A stretch of 64,000 bases of DNA from Pectinophora gossypiella (GCF_024362695.1 NC_065429.1:6451849-6515848); one strand, 5' to 3'; positions 10,189-21,323 are shown, counted from the first letter of the stretch. The notes: generated by a model from the sequence alone, not told the origin. A program made the numbers and translations.

Positions 10189-10994
10189 TCACAAATTAAC
10201 TTTTCCACATACAGCCACACCCGACGGTGTATTGCACCTAGTTGCCTCATATATTCTCGAAGCAGTTACTCGACTTTGTCTCAATGTATGCCATAACTGG
10301 CTATCAGCTTGACCACAAGTTCTTTCTTCAATTTTATCTTTAATTCCTGTGAGCAATTTGCTTTCTGCAAACTCTTTCCACTGTAGAAAATCTTCTTGAT
10401 TCTTATTTTGATTGTATAGTCCAATAAAAGCTTGAATATGCGGCAATCATCTAATGGTTGTCTTTGCATGTTATTATAGTTAGGCCCAGGCCTATGCCCA
10501 GCAGTGGGCATCATACGGCTGATGATGATGATAGTTAGTTAGTAGTAGATGCAAGGAATTGGGTAATAATACTGCGGTTGTACCCTTCTTTCTGTTTTTT
10601 TTTTTAGTTTTGGCTAACTCCAGTAACAATGTACTGACGGTACCATCGGTGCGCTTGATAAGCCACATAATAAAACATATGAAATTTTTGCATCCACTCT
10701 CACTGGCTGCACAATCTTCACACTTCACCACCAATATAGATTCCTCTATCTCATTGATGGATGCGATAACAGTATACATTTTGGAACGTATTCTATGTTC
10801 GGGTGTCACCATGCCCTTGATGAAACATATTGAATTTTCGCGTTTCACCTCCACGTACCGTACGCGTTTCTACATAAGCGTCCCTCGATGAAAACAACAC
10901 TTTTGCGCCCCTGATTTCGGCAATGTTAAAGGTGTCTTTTTCACGCATGTATTGCAACATAATCTACTCTAGGAAGATTTCGGCTGTCCGCCAT
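10189..10994 (-). pseudogene. SWIM zinc finger plus YqaJ-type nuclease gene, broken
   Basis: From CAT at 10994 the - strand reads MADSRNLPRVDY, shifts frame, then MREKDTFNIAEIRGAKVLF, shifts again near 10855, then EVKRENSICF. It continues with VTPEHRIRSKMYTV and VKCEDCAASESGCKNFICFI, a SWIM-like C-x-C...C-x-H motif with the His replaced. A stretch with a SINE-tail insertion (10480-10520) follows. The last part, 10446-10189, reads LWHTLRQSRVTASRIYEATR, the conserved start of a YqaJ viral-recombinase/exonuclease fold. Domain order agrees with arthropod SWIM/YqaJ proteins. At least two frameshifts and one insertion make it non-functional. Confidence 0.65.
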
Positions 10995-11086
10995 CGTAAA
11001 ACCTTCGGAAACCTTCATTGGCGCAGAAAAATAAAAACAGTATAGAAAGAAAGATTAGGTTATGTTGTGTTGTGTCACACACAAAC

Positions 11087-11345
11087 AATTTTTTTTTTTT
11101 TTTTTTTTGTTTTGGTTTTCCCCGAAGGGTAAGGCAAAGGGAACTATGCCCATACAGCCATGTCTGACGTATTTTTTTTCTTGATGATTAATGAAATGAT
11201 GAAAGGTGATGATGATGAAACCTAAGCCCCCACCCTCGGAGTAGACTCCTACTCCGAACCCCAAACGAATTAACTCAAAAGTCCGCATAAACTTTTGAGT
11301 TATGAAGCGGCTTCCTGACACGAAGCGAAAATAGGCAGATACACT
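11087..11345 (-). repeat. LINE 3' UTR with T-run
   Basis: A 20-base T run then TTTTCCCCGAAGGGTAAGGC and GACTCCTACTCCGAACCCC, the reverse of a poly(A) LINE 3' end. It sits just upstream of the YqaJ pseudogene start. Confidence 0.65.
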
Positions 11346-11852
11346 TTGTTTATTGAATACTCCAATATAATAACACTCGCGAATGTCTTCCGACTAACTT
11401 AATGCGATCATTAACCACAAAACACCACTTCGTATTAATTATTTAGATTACTCAATGAAGAAAGCAACTGTTCCGTTCCCGTTTCCCGCCAAAAAGCCCA
11501 CACACAAACAAATCGCAAACAAAGCGTCATGTCATGTATGACATTTACTTTTTTTATAGTTTTTAGGTAAAGGTCTGAACTTATTCTGCCTTCCTCTTCT
11601 GACCTCGTGGATTTTTCAATATATTTCTATTATTACTGAATTAAAAAATCTGAAAAAATGTGTTTTGTGTAAATCATAGAAATATCTCGAAATGGTTTTC
11701 GATTTATGGCATCTTAGTAAAAATGAAATGTTGTCAATTAACACACCTGTATAACTTGTTATCCTTGATAACATTTTCCTTTATTTCTTTTAATCCATTA
11801 GCATCTAAGTCAGATGAAAGTATCTCTCGAATCCGGCATAATTCACTATCGC

Positions 11853-12086
11853 CTAACTGCAGGGTGTGAAGCTAATCGTCACCTTCCCTAACGAATAAAC
11901 AACTTCGTTGCCAAATCCCCTTAAAGCTGTCGTTACGTTGTTGTGTTGAAGGCCCAAATGTGTTAATTCTGAATTTGCCAAAAGAGAAACCTCACTGCCG
12001 AAATCTACAAAAGCTTTCACTGGAACCCCGTTAATAAAAACTTCTTTATAGAACTTCAAGTTCAGAGTAGACGTGGATATGCACAT
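11853..12086 (-). pseudogene. Retroelement aspartic protease fragment
   Basis: Reads FINGVPVKAFVDFGSEVSLL and later GLQHNN and GFGNEVV. VDFGSEVSLL sits where retroviral-type proteases carry the catalytic D[TS]G[AS] motif, with Phe at the usual Thr/Ser position. It lies directly downstream of gag on the - strand, as in Ty3/gypsy elements. Confidence 0.65.
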
Positions 12087-12119
12087 CGTCTTTTGAGAAT
12101 TGGTAGCCTTACTATCACG

Positions 12120-12629
12120 CTACTCGTCGGGTTTCATAAAACAACTGTCTATTTTATGGCCTACTTTGTTGCACCGAGTACATTGAATAAGTGGTTTCGG
12201 GCACATTCGAAATGGGTGACCTGATCCCTTACAATTAAAACAAAATATACCGGTGTCATTCGGTACTGATTTTATCTTGAAACCACTAGCTCTATTACCA
12301 TTGCTGCCGCTAGTTGTATTGAACCCTACGTTTGGCCTATTCCTAAAATTGAAACGTTCTGGGATATTTGTCTCCTTATTACTCATTAGGAATTCTAATA
12401 ACTGTTCAGATTCTGTGCACCGTAACGCCAAAGCATTCGACTTTGTAGTTTTGTCACTCAACCCGTGTATCAGACAACCTACCGCGCGTTTGCCGATATT
12501 GCACTGGTTCAACATTGCCAATTTCTCGTAAAAGTACACTACGATTGGTTCCTGGAACATACTTTTGCACTTTAGCATGTACTCCAAAGACTGGCCATAG
12601 TTTTGCTCAAATGGGAATGCACTACACAA
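12120..12629 (-). pseudogene. Gag C-terminal half with two CCHC zinc knuckles
   Basis: 169 open residues. The C-terminus has CFNCKGSGHPFRMC and CTRCNKVGHKIDSC, two consecutive CX2CX4HX4C nucleocapsid knuckles. Residues 1-90 fit the gag helical region. It is the best preserved coding part of the LTR element; a stop separates it from the protease frame. Confidence 0.8.
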
Positions 12630-12639
12630 CTTTTGTTGC

Positions 12640-13075
12640 TATTCCACACACGTATACATTATGGTTTCTAGACTATCATACCACGATTTAGCCAGTCCCT
12701 GCCGTTTCTGGCAACGCGAAATGAATTGTAGTTCTTTCGTCCCAACCGTAGACGGTGGCGCACTCATTCACCTTTTTTTTTTACCAAACAACTACTCGCT
12801 GTCCTTTCGATGACGGCTCAACATCTGGAAGTATATTCTTAGGATTGGGGTTATTAGAGTGACTGGGTGCGCCTGCCGGCGTCGGCTGGGGTTTTATTGA
12901 GTTTAGTATGTCTATAACATCCTTGGACGTGAATGTAGGACTATCTATCCGTCTAGACCGATGCGCGGTATTAATTCCTTCGTCATGTGCATCTGTATGC
13001 GGACGTTTCATCCCATGATTGACGTCATTTCTGTCTGGTAGTCTACTACGTTCACGGTCACGTTGAAGTTGATCT
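12640..13075 (-). pseudogene. Gag N-terminal half, copy A (decayed)
   Basis: Reads HSNNPNPKNILPDVEPSSKG before an A/T run near 12770-12780, and is related to the NILPEFNPSLKSQRIDMWLK region at 13588-13992. Two such regions in one element imply a duplication. Confidence 0.55.
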
Positions 13076-13089
13076 TAAAGAAACTGCAG

Positions 13090-13562
13090 CCGTGCTCGCT
13101 CTCGCGCTTACAATTGTTCTCGCTCCTGTATACTCGAACTATTCCTAGTTCTACTTTGTTGGCGACTTACACTGCGATTACGGTGGTAGAGAGTGGAGCT
13201 AGGACTACGTCTTCTACTTCTGCTTCGCGTCTTACTGTGACGATGAGAACAGCTCGATTTACGTCTACGACTTCTACTTCGCGTCTTACTGCGTTGACGA
13301 TGACAATAACTTGGAATACACGTCTACGGCTTCTGGTTCGGGTTTTGCTGCGGTGACGACGCGAACGGCTTGGACTACGTCTACGACTTGTACTACGTAT
13401 CTTACTTGAGTCATTGCAATTAGAGTGAAGTCCACCCTCGGTATGCACATCACGGTCGGTGCGCCTTTCACGTGACTGCTCGGATGTCTGGATCTCGAGA
13501 GTTGTAAGGCCGTCGCCTCTGAGCTTCAGATTCATCACGTTGTTGCATATCTTGGTAAACAA
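13090..13562 (-). repeat. Arg/Ser-type tandem repeat region in gag leader
   Basis: Four or more diverged 55-60-bp units built on ACTACGTCT-ACGACTTCTACTTC-GCGTCTTAC. On the - strand one frame gives runs such as RSRRHRSKTRTRSRRR and another gives acidic/Val repeats. Confidence 0.65.
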
Positions 13563-13587
13563 TTACCGCTCCAACGGTAAAAACAAA

Positions 13588-13992
13588 CTATTCAACGCCA
13601 CGTGGACTAGCCAAGTTCCGTACGTATATACTTTCGCCGCCAACTACTGTCCTCTCATCCCAGCCGTAAACCTCCGCGCACTGATTTACCTTTTTTAGCC
13701 ACATGTCTATGCGTTGGCTTTTCAGAGACGGATTAAATTCCGGAAGAATATTTTTGTAATCCAAATTTTTATTTACTGATGGTGCGCTTTGATTTAACGG
13801 CTGCGATGGGAGAGCATCTTTAATAGTTTTAATTAGTTCGACAACCTTCTCCTGCTCTCTTCTCGAAGCCAGCTCGCGATCAAGCAAGCAGCGACTGCGG
13901 CTGCGGCTTTCACCGCGGCTGCGGCTGCGTCTGGCACGTGAACGGCTCCTCCTAGGAGTCTCCAGACTAAGGACTGCGTCTCCTCCGTCCAT
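13588..13992 (-). pseudogene. Gag N-terminal half, copy B
   Basis: 134 open residues: an RS-rich start (RRSRSRARRSRSRGESRSRS), then NILPEFNPSLKSQRIDMWLK and NQCAEVYGWDERTV, the WLxKVxxxAxxYGW pattern of Ty3/gypsy-type gag in moths. The downstream capsid half is missing here; copy A supplies a related stretch. Confidence 0.6.
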
Positions 13993-15296
13993 TTCCTAGA
14001 ACTCGTAAAATAAAATTGTAACCATTAATGACTAACCAACATTTGAATTTTAAAGAATCTAATTTTACTGTTTTTGATGATAACTCGAAAACGGTGCTTC
14101 CGGGGCACGTAATTATCCGCCAGATTCTACCATCCAGATAATAAATCCGAAGAACAATCCGGAGTGTTCGGTCGTCCGATATCCGGACAGCATGCCCTAG
14201 GTGCATCTAGAGAAAATAGACAATATTATGTTTGACCCCTTTCATCAACCTCCGTAACCTCAACCTGGTATCATCACATGTGCTGTTCGTATAGGATCTA
14301 TTATTGTTACTAAAGAACACCCAAAACCTGCTAGGGGATGGATAATAAGGCTATGATAACATTTTATTCACAAAAACGTAAAAGTTAAAAATATTTGTGT
14401 AAAAATCTCGTAAACTATGCATGTGACCTTACAAACGACATCTTCAGTAATCCCTTATAACCCTCAATACCAGCAAGTTCTACTTTATGACAATAAATTA
14501 CATTTAAGTAGTTCTACTTTATGATAATAATTACAATGACTCTTAATGATATTAGGCCAAACAAAATAATTACATTTTATAATTTAGTATCTAAATAAAG
14601 ATTCAATTACTGAAACCAGATTGACCGGACCATATTACATATGTACATACATACATATGTATATGAAGAGGTGGGCAGAGCCACAAGTAATCAAAGACAG
14701 CTTGCAACCACTGTTGATACGAAATCCTAAGATACCATACATAACCACCATATTATGTGGCCTATAAGAAAAAAAATGTAAAAACAACACATAAATTATC
14801 TTGTAAACTACTTACATGTCTGGTCGCAATAACAACGAAATTTTTGTTACCGCTATATTAATTAGTATTAATCTTTACCAAACATAATAACCCTTTACAA
14901 CAAAACTTCACTATTATTTCCTTTTATATATTTTTTTTTTATTTTTTTAAATGTAGGTATGTACGTAGCATTGGATTAATTAGGTCATTCATTGAAGTTG
15001 AACATATCAAGAGTAATACATTCATTTTTGTTTATTTTCTGTAATCCGTACGTAATGTTTAGAATGTGGGTAACTCTTCGAAATAAAGACAGGTTAAATA
15101 ACTATAGGTAACTACTATTTGAAATAAAAGTTGACTATGCGTAATTGAAACAATTAGAGTCTCACTAATAATTAAAGAATAATTATAATTCAAACAACAC
15201 TTTTCTACAGTTAAACTTACAAACTATCCAGCTTGAAAAGTGGTCACGCGTGGCAACAAAACATTCCAAAAACGTAGGTACTTACCACTTCTGATA
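13993..15296. other. Gag-proximal leader of the LTR element, no gene
   Basis: AT-rich. Contains a LINE-D tail at 14640-14735. Otherwise nothing is recognised. Confidence 0.6.
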
Positions 15297-15503
15297 TGTA
15301 AGAAAAATACGGAAGAACAGTAATCACACTTATTTATTCTGGTATTAAGAAAATAACACTTAACTTGGTAAACACATCCGATGTCGTCAAGGTCCCCAAC
15401 GCAAGAGAGCGTGTATCAATCCGTCCGATTTGACAACCCCATTCTTGTGTTGCCATTTATAGAAAAATGTCTTATAACTGTCGACGAACAATTCAGCCTA
15501 ACA
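15297..15503 (-). repeat. 5' LTR
   Basis: Matches 6619-6825. On the - strand it is followed by TATCAGAAGTGGTAAGTACC, where a tRNA primer-binding site would be expected; I cannot name the tRNA. Confidence 0.85.
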
Positions 15504-15790
15504 CAAGTTATTTAATAACTAGAGGAACACATTAAATACCAGACATTTTTATCATTTAGGTAGTCATTAATCTTATAATAAGCTTTTTTACATAAAGTAA
15601 GCTTCACATGAGCTTTAAATTTATTTTCTGACAAGTTTAAAATATTATCTGGTATTTTATTGTAAAAACGTATACATAACCCCAAAAAAGATGAATTTAA
15701 TTTACTTAATCTAGAATTTTGAATAGCAATTTTATGTTTATTTCTTGTATTGTAAGTATGCCTTTCACAGTTTCTCGGAAGGAGAGATAC
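15504..15790 (-). pseudogene. CR1-like LINE reverse-transcriptase C-terminus, right of the LTR insertion
   Basis: On the - strand (from about 15765) it reads HTYNTRNKHKIAIQNSRLSK, FLGLCIRFYNKIPDNI and KKAYYKINDYLNDKNVW without a stop. This is the conserved end of a CR1-like polyprotein. Its 3' UTR is cut by the LTR element and resumes at 6618. Confidence 0.8.
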
Positions 15791-15839
15791 ATTTTTACGT
15801 ACTTACTCCCTAGCGTTATCCCATTTTTCACAGGGTACG

Positions 15840-15980
15840 CGTACCTAACCTGAAGACTTGGGCGCGGACATCGTCAGAGAGGATAATATTTGAAAGAATT
15901 AATCGACCTTATTGGGTCGATAGCGATAGGTAAACGTCGAATGAGGGAAATCGTCGACCACGCCGGTCGGTAAAACAGAG
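15840..15980 (-). repeat. LINE-B fragment
   Basis: GGGCGCGGACATCGTC, GAATTAATCGACC-TATTGGGTCGATAGC and GGGAAATCGTCGACCACGCC are all LINE-B words. The poly(A) end is missing. Confidence 0.65.
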
Positions 15981-16029
15981 GTGGAGATAGGTACTTACTT
16001 CATGTGATGGTTGTAATGTGGGAGATATA

Positions 16030-16325
16030 GACGTGAGCTTGCAAGCTTGCTTTGCTTCTATGCTGTTCTGGGAGCAAATAAAAAACATAGAACACGTTCA
16101 GCTGCTTGTCTTCCCGGGCATGTCGTAAAAACCGACAGAGGGATTGTGTCCTCTAACATGATGGACTAATGTTATGGGCGATAGGCTGATCCCTTATCAC
16201 CGTAAGGTTTATCATATCCAGCTTACGACATCGTATCAACAGTGGCTGCAAGTTGTCTTTGATTTCTTGTGGCTCTGCCCACCCCATTAGGGATTACGGG
16301 CGTGAGTTTATGTATGTATGTAGAC
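16030..16325 (+). repeat. LINE-D 3' end
   Basis: Reverse of 5655-5930, ending CCCCATTAGGGATTACGGGC and TATGTATGTATG. Confidence 0.8.
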
Positions 16326-16569
16326 GTGAGCTTATTTTGTGTTATGCAACCCACTTTCAGTCCAGTCGTGGAACCCTAACTCCAATGTTTGTGTTGAGCC
16401 GCAATCTGTATTTGCGAAGCGTGCGAACCAGCCACAAGCAAACACATTGGTATCTACTTGATAAATTGTGGGAAAGCTGGTTTCATGATATCATAATCAT
16501 TTTAGAGGTTTTAATGTGCTTGTTTAGATAATAAATTATGTAAATCCAACCACATCAAAATCCCGACTA

Positions 16570-17005
16570 CCCGATTACTCTAGCCATAGACGCACTTCAG
16601 AACCCCGATATCGACCCACTAAGGTCGATTAATTCTTTCAAATATTATCATCTCTGACGATGTTCGCGCCCAACTTTTTTTTTTACGTGACTTATTGTAG
16701 ATTTGCCGCAGATGGCATTAACTACTTGGCCGGACAAATGGGGAGCGCTGAAGGCTCTCACCCGGTACAACGTTTAAGACAACAGCCTGAGGGTGCCCAG
16801 TTGGGCGCGAACCTCGGCTCAGGGCGTCGTCTGAGAGGAAAACTATTTGAAAGAATTAATCGACCCTAGTGGGTCGATAGCGAGAAGCGCTGAATGAGGG
16901 AAATCTTTGACCACGCCGGCGGGGTCGGTATTGGGGTCCTGAAGTGTTTGGTGTCGCGAGCTGATTGGCTGCCTCTATGGCGAGAGTAATCGGGTCGTCG
17001 CGCCC
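16570..17005. repeat. Two LINE-B 3' ends, head to head
   Basis: A + fragment (16570-16665) abuts a nearly complete - copy (16675-17005) that starts with T-run and GACTTATTGTAG and extends to GCCTCTATGG. Confidence 0.75.
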
Positions 17006-17249
17006 AACTCATCGTCATAATTTATCTTGAATCTAATACACGACCATACAAAAGTAAGTGCGCAATGCGAACAAATGTCAAATAGCAATATTGCTTTTTT
17101 AGATGAATTCCTTCGATGAAGCCTTTTTAACCTCTCAGGTGTTCAAAGAACTACCCGGCATATTCATGATATTGATCAAAATGAAGATAAATCATAATGT
17201 TAACAGCCTACCAGCATACCCCCTCCAAACTCCACCATCACACTCCACA

Positions 17250-17470
17250 GAGCAGCAATAAAAGCTCAAAAATTAATTCGGCAAATAGCTCTCGATTTGG
17301 GTGCCATTACGATGGCATTCATTAGAGTCGGTTCCGACAACTTCGGCCGTAAATTGCAGTCGCCATCTTGGTTTTATGTGACAGCTTGCGCGGGAAAATT
17401 GGGGTGACGTTCAGAAATTACATACTTTTTGGTTTTTTATTATATTTTTTGGTCAAAATGCAATTACTTA
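17250..17470. other. Non-repetitive segment upstream of exex
   Basis: Words such as GGCAAATAGCTCTCGATTTG, GGTGCCATTACGATGG and TCGCCATCTTGG occur once only. Possible regulatory DNA; no coding frame. Confidence 0.3.
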
Positions 17471-17591
17471 CAGCCTATTACAATATTAGTGTAGTGTTTA
17501 AGTGCATTTAAGTAAGTAGATAAAAACATATTTTTGTAATATACTTGTATAACCTGTCTCTCAGAAGGGGTAAGTAGAGGTATATACTACT

Positions 17592-17747
17592 ATACAGGGT
17601 GTTAGTGACATCATAACGAAAACTTCGAGGGATGATTCAGACCATGATGCTGAGTTGATATCAGGAGGAATTTTCAATCGGAAAATTGAATGATTGTGTG
17701 AATCATCCTCCTCAATATTCGTTACGATGTCACTAACACCCTGTATA
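17592..17747. mobile_element. MITE-1 copy 1
   Basis: TACAGGGTGTTAGTGACATC and its inverse GATGTCACTAACACCCTGTA at the two ends; short internal region. Confidence 0.85.
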
Positions 17748-18009
17748 AGTATCTACACGCACTTTTCGCCAGTAGCTATATTCAAGTGCCATATACTTAA
17801 GAGGTGGTATAAGAGGAATTCTGGAAACGATGTAATAATCAATTAAATATGAGTGCACTAAATAGCAGTGAATTTATTGTGCAAATTGTTTATAAGTATA
17901 TAGTGTTGTTCATTTTGTTTATTAATTAAGTTTCTATGATTTGAACTTCCAAACATGAATTCAAATTCATTCAATAGAATTCCGTGGGTTAAAACCCGAG
18001 CCGGGATTA

Positions 18010-18290
18010 TTTATTTTTTTTGACGTGACTTGTTGTAGATTTGCCGCAGATGGCATTAACTACTTGGCCGGACAAATGGGGAGCGCTGTAGGCTCTCACC
18101 CGGTACAACGTTTAAGACAACAGGCCTGAGGGTGCCCAGTTGGGCGCGAACCTCGGCTCAGGGCGTCGTCTGAGAGGAAGAATATTGAAAGGATTAATCG
18201 ACCCTAGTGGGTGGATAACGATAAGCGCTGAATGAGGGAAATCGTCGACCACGCCGGCGGGGTCGGTATCGGGGTTCTGAAAGAGCCGGG
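18010..18290 (-). repeat. LINE-B 3' end
   Basis: T-run, GACGTGACTTGTTGTAGATT, through GGGGTCGGTATCGGGGTTCT. Confidence 0.8.
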
Positions 18291-18424
18291 ATTCGAACTT
18301 TTGACACTAGAATGTAAGTCACACCTTCACCGAACAGGGTTAACACGGGCCAAATGATCAACCGCGCCCGAGGTGTCCTAACTTTGTTAATCGCATTATA
18401 TCAATAAATCTTCCTACCGTTATC

Positions 18425-18915
18425 CCGTTATCACACGGTTCGTTTACCTAACCTGAAAATTTGACAGGTCCGGTTTTTGACAGAAGCCTGTCTGGCCTTC
18501 CGACCCGCGAAGAAATTACTAAAACTAAAATCGTATTATGTCAATAAAGATTCCCTCATCATACATGTATACTATACCTAACATTATCCCGTTTCTCACA
18601 GGGTCCGCTTACCTAACCTGAAGATTTGACAGGTCCGGTTTTTTACAAAAGCGACTGCCTATCTGACCTTCCAACCCGCGAAGGGAAAACCAGCCCAATT
18701 CAGGTTATGTCACATTCCTCCGAAAAAGCATTTCTCAGGAATGTCGCTTTCCTCCACCTTTTCCTTCACTGCTGAGGACGTGACAATCATTTATGATCCA
18801 AACATGAATTCGAAAAAATATCGACAATCATTGGTTTAGGCCTGTGCTGGATTCGAACCTGCGACCTCAAAGTGAGAGGCAAGCGTTCCAGCAACTGGGC
18901 TACTAGGGTTCCCAA
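18425..18915 (-). repeat. SINE-4, two partial copies in series
   Basis: TTTGACAGGTCCGG occurs twice (near 18460 and 18625), then CCGAAAAAGCATTTCTC. The tRNA-like head ends the unit on the right: reverse of GGTCGCAGGTTCGAATCC and a GTTGCTGGAACGC-type A box. Confidence 0.75.
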
Positions 18916-18999
18916 TATTGGCTCCCTAAAAACATACATCAAAATCTATACTTTTCAGTTCTTACACTCAGCTCTGTTCTATTCAATAGCTGAATTAAA

Positions 19000-19560
19000 T
19001 TGGACATTTCGTTCAGTAACTCCACACAAACAATTACGTTTAGAAATCGACGTTCACTAGACACATTTTTTAACGTCAAAATGAAGCATTTTTGAACGAA
19101 ACACTATTGGTTTAAAACTTTTTGCTCCTCCCCTCTTTGGTAAGACAATAGAAAGGACAGAGAGGTGTATAAGCCTCTCTCTTTCTGGGTTACGTTCGGA
19201 AAATGGTGTGTAAACGAAGCATAAACGTAGTTTTAAGTAGGAATTTCTTGGGATAATGAAATTATTTGATTGTGAGCTCTATGCTTTTGTGAGATTTTCG
19301 ACTCTGGATTTGCTACTTTTGAAACTGGGTTTTATGTTATCTTCACGTAAAGGTAGACTGGTTCTGGTGCTAATATCGCGTTACGTTCTTTTCAGGGTGG
19401 ACAGGGAGATACTTGTGTGTGAAACGTGTGAGTACTGTGTGTGAGAATAGGGCAGGAGGATCATGAAGATATCAGAGTGGACACAACCTGTCGGGTTTTA
19501 CGACAACATAGCCGGAAACATGAGCAACTGAACGAGTTATGTTTTTATTCGCTCCCATCA
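19000..19560. other. No gene recognised
   Basis: Mostly AT-rich DNA without a recognised repeat apart from possible SINE-4 edges. A short open frame at 19256-19444 has no recognisable motif. Confidence 0.5.
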
Positions 19561-19850
19561 TCATTCCTAGCGTTATCCTAGGTCCGGAAAATTTGACAGG
19601 TCCGTTTTTTTACAAAAGCGACTGTCTGACCTTTCAACTCGAAGGGAAAACTAGCCTGATTACAGGTTTCGTCTCATACTCCGAAAATACATTGAATAAA
19701 CATTCACATCACAAGTGATAATCACTTAAGATCTAAACGTGAATTTGATAGCAAATTCGAAAATTATTGGTTTAGACCCGCGGATGGAAATGAACCTGCG
19801 ACCTTACAATAAAGGACAAGCGTTCTTTCAACTGAGCCACCACGATTCAC
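19560..19850 (-). repeat. SINE-4 copy
   Basis: TTTGACAGGTCCG, GCGACTGTCTGACCTTTC, then the reverse tRNA-like head with GAACCTGCGACC. Confidence 0.7.
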
Positions 19851-19904
19851 CCCCAGTCCAGTATTATAGTTAAATATGATAAAAACAACAAAAACACCTT
19901 TATC

Positions 19905-19975
19905 TTCCTGTGGTCTTTGATTACTTGTTCTGCCGACCCCATTAGGAATTACGGGCGCGAGTTTATTTATATTAT
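19905..19975 (+). repeat. LINE-D tail fragment
   Basis: CTTTGATTACTTGTTCTGCC and CCCCATTAGGAATTACGGGC. Confidence 0.65.
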
Positions 19976-20429
19976 GTTTGCAACATCAAAAAATTCTTTG
20001 ACACAATTTATTCAACTAAAAATAAAACTTAGAGACGATTTTACCACTACGAAATCTCGAAAACCTGTTTTAAAGACAAAAATAAGCAAATTAAAGCAAT
20101 TGTATGATGTTTGTACAGAAACAGTGCGGTTTTGTGTTCAGTAGCTCAGAATACAATCCTGTATTGCCATAGGTGTGAAAGAGACAGGTATAAAACGAAA
20201 GAGATGGATAACTTTTGGGAGGAGCGTTCGTAATCTACCGATTTTGAAAGACCTCCCACGCGATTCTCTAGTTAAACTAGTTTGGTGGAGAAAAGAGGGT
20301 TAGTATGAGGAATGAGAGGTCAATTTAGAGTGGTAGATTGGGCCCGCCCATTCGTTCTACACATACGACGAATATGCGTCGGTAATAGCAGATACAAGTC
20401 CAATAAAATAATTCAGTTCTCCTCTATAC

Positions 20430-20674
20430 TGCCTCGGGGTGGGTTTTTAAACGACACCTCACAGATTCGCGCGCGAATTAAAAAGGGATTTTCGAACGAT
20501 TTTCAAATTTTATTTCTTTTAAAAGGTGACAGACGCCATTTTTAGTTGTTTTTTTAATTAGATTTTTGAATTTGGACTTTTGTGCGTGTGGCTAAAGATT
20601 TTAGTGTGGTGTGTTTAGTGTTATTTTTTTAATTAAGTATTAGTTGTAATAAAATCTTTTTTTTTAATTATGAG
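20430..20674 (+). promoter_or_regulatory. exex: Candidate exex promoter and non-coding first exon
   Basis: This non-repetitive stretch has a TATA-like TTTTTAAA near 20444, a CG cluster (CGCGCGCG) near 20468, and ends in a textbook donor, ATGAG then GTGAGT at 20675. It lies 4.5 kb upstream of the acceptor at 25156. If spliced there, the ATG at 20670 would open a five-codon upstream reading frame (ATG, 4 more codons, TAA). That a transcript exists is inference. Confidence 0.4.
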
Positions 20675-20854
20675 GTGAGTTTATTTTTAAATATATTTTG
20701 ATATCCTGAATCTTAATAGATAAAATTTAATGAATCTTCTATAAAAGTCATTGGTAATTTATTTATCCGGCGAAGTAGTATAATTATGTCTGAAACAAAT
20801 CTGAAAAAGGTTACGTAAAATAAAAAAGTTATTTTAATTATAAAAGAATTAGCC

Positions 20855-21000
20855 AAGTGATTCACCTTTTGATCACTCTAATGAACATCCTCCTATGCTT
20901 TTGATAATTGTTTTGTGAAAATTTTTAAGTTGTGTTATTGTCTTGTCTTTGTGTGTGGCATCCTTTTATAATAAACAATTTCTATTCTATTTTATTCTAA
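20855..21000 (+). repeat. LINE 3' end with TTCTA repeat tail
   Basis: GCTTTTGATAATTGTTTTGT and TAATAAACAATTTCTATTC. The inverse copy is at 24640-24775. Confidence 0.65.
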
Positions 21001-21323
21001 GTGATTTCCCTCGCGCTCCCCAATAGTCCGGCCAATTAATGAATGCCGTTCCGTGACATAACCTATAAAATAAAATAGAAAATAGGTTTTTCCCGTGAAA
21101 AGCTCTCGTTGATGTCTTTTGTATGAAGCGTACTTTCATACAAAAACCATCAAAATCAAATGATATAATCGTCTAATCATCGATTCAGTGAAAACCACGA
21201 TTGATTTTTGTTGCGAAAAGCCTCGCATTAAACAAGCTAGTTTTAATCTAGGTAAAAAAAAACTGCTCTCAATTTTATCCGCAATGAAATTCACGAGGGA
21301 CATGCCAGAATACATCATCATCA

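Larger units (their letters stand above)
8416..11739. mobile_element. 3.3-kb inverted-repeat DNA element (long form of MITE-6)
   Basis: Ends are AATTGACAACATTTCA (8416-8431) and TGAAATGTTGTCAATT (11724-11739). The outer arms (8416 to about 8617, and about 11513-11739) match, in reverse, the two halves of the 430-bp element at 35745-36174, which lacks the 2.9-kb middle. The middle holds a gene fragment at 9052-9434, a LINE-A end, a SWIM/YqaJ-type pseudogene and a LINE 3' end. No transposase is recognised and the target duplication is unclear. Confidence 0.65.
6619..15503 (-). mobile_element. Non-autonomous LTR retrotransposon (8.9 kb)
   Basis: Flanked by two 207-bp direct repeats that look identical (6619-6825 and 15297-15503). 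Each is TGTAAG...CTAACA on the + strand, so TG...CA on both strands. CAAG precedes the left LTR (6615-6618) and follows the right one (15504-15507). Internal coding remnants (gag, protease, pol end) all run on the - strand, so the right LTR is the 5' LTR. There is no reverse transcriptase or integrase core, so it would have needed a helper element. A DNA element is nested at 8416-11739. Confidence 0.85.
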
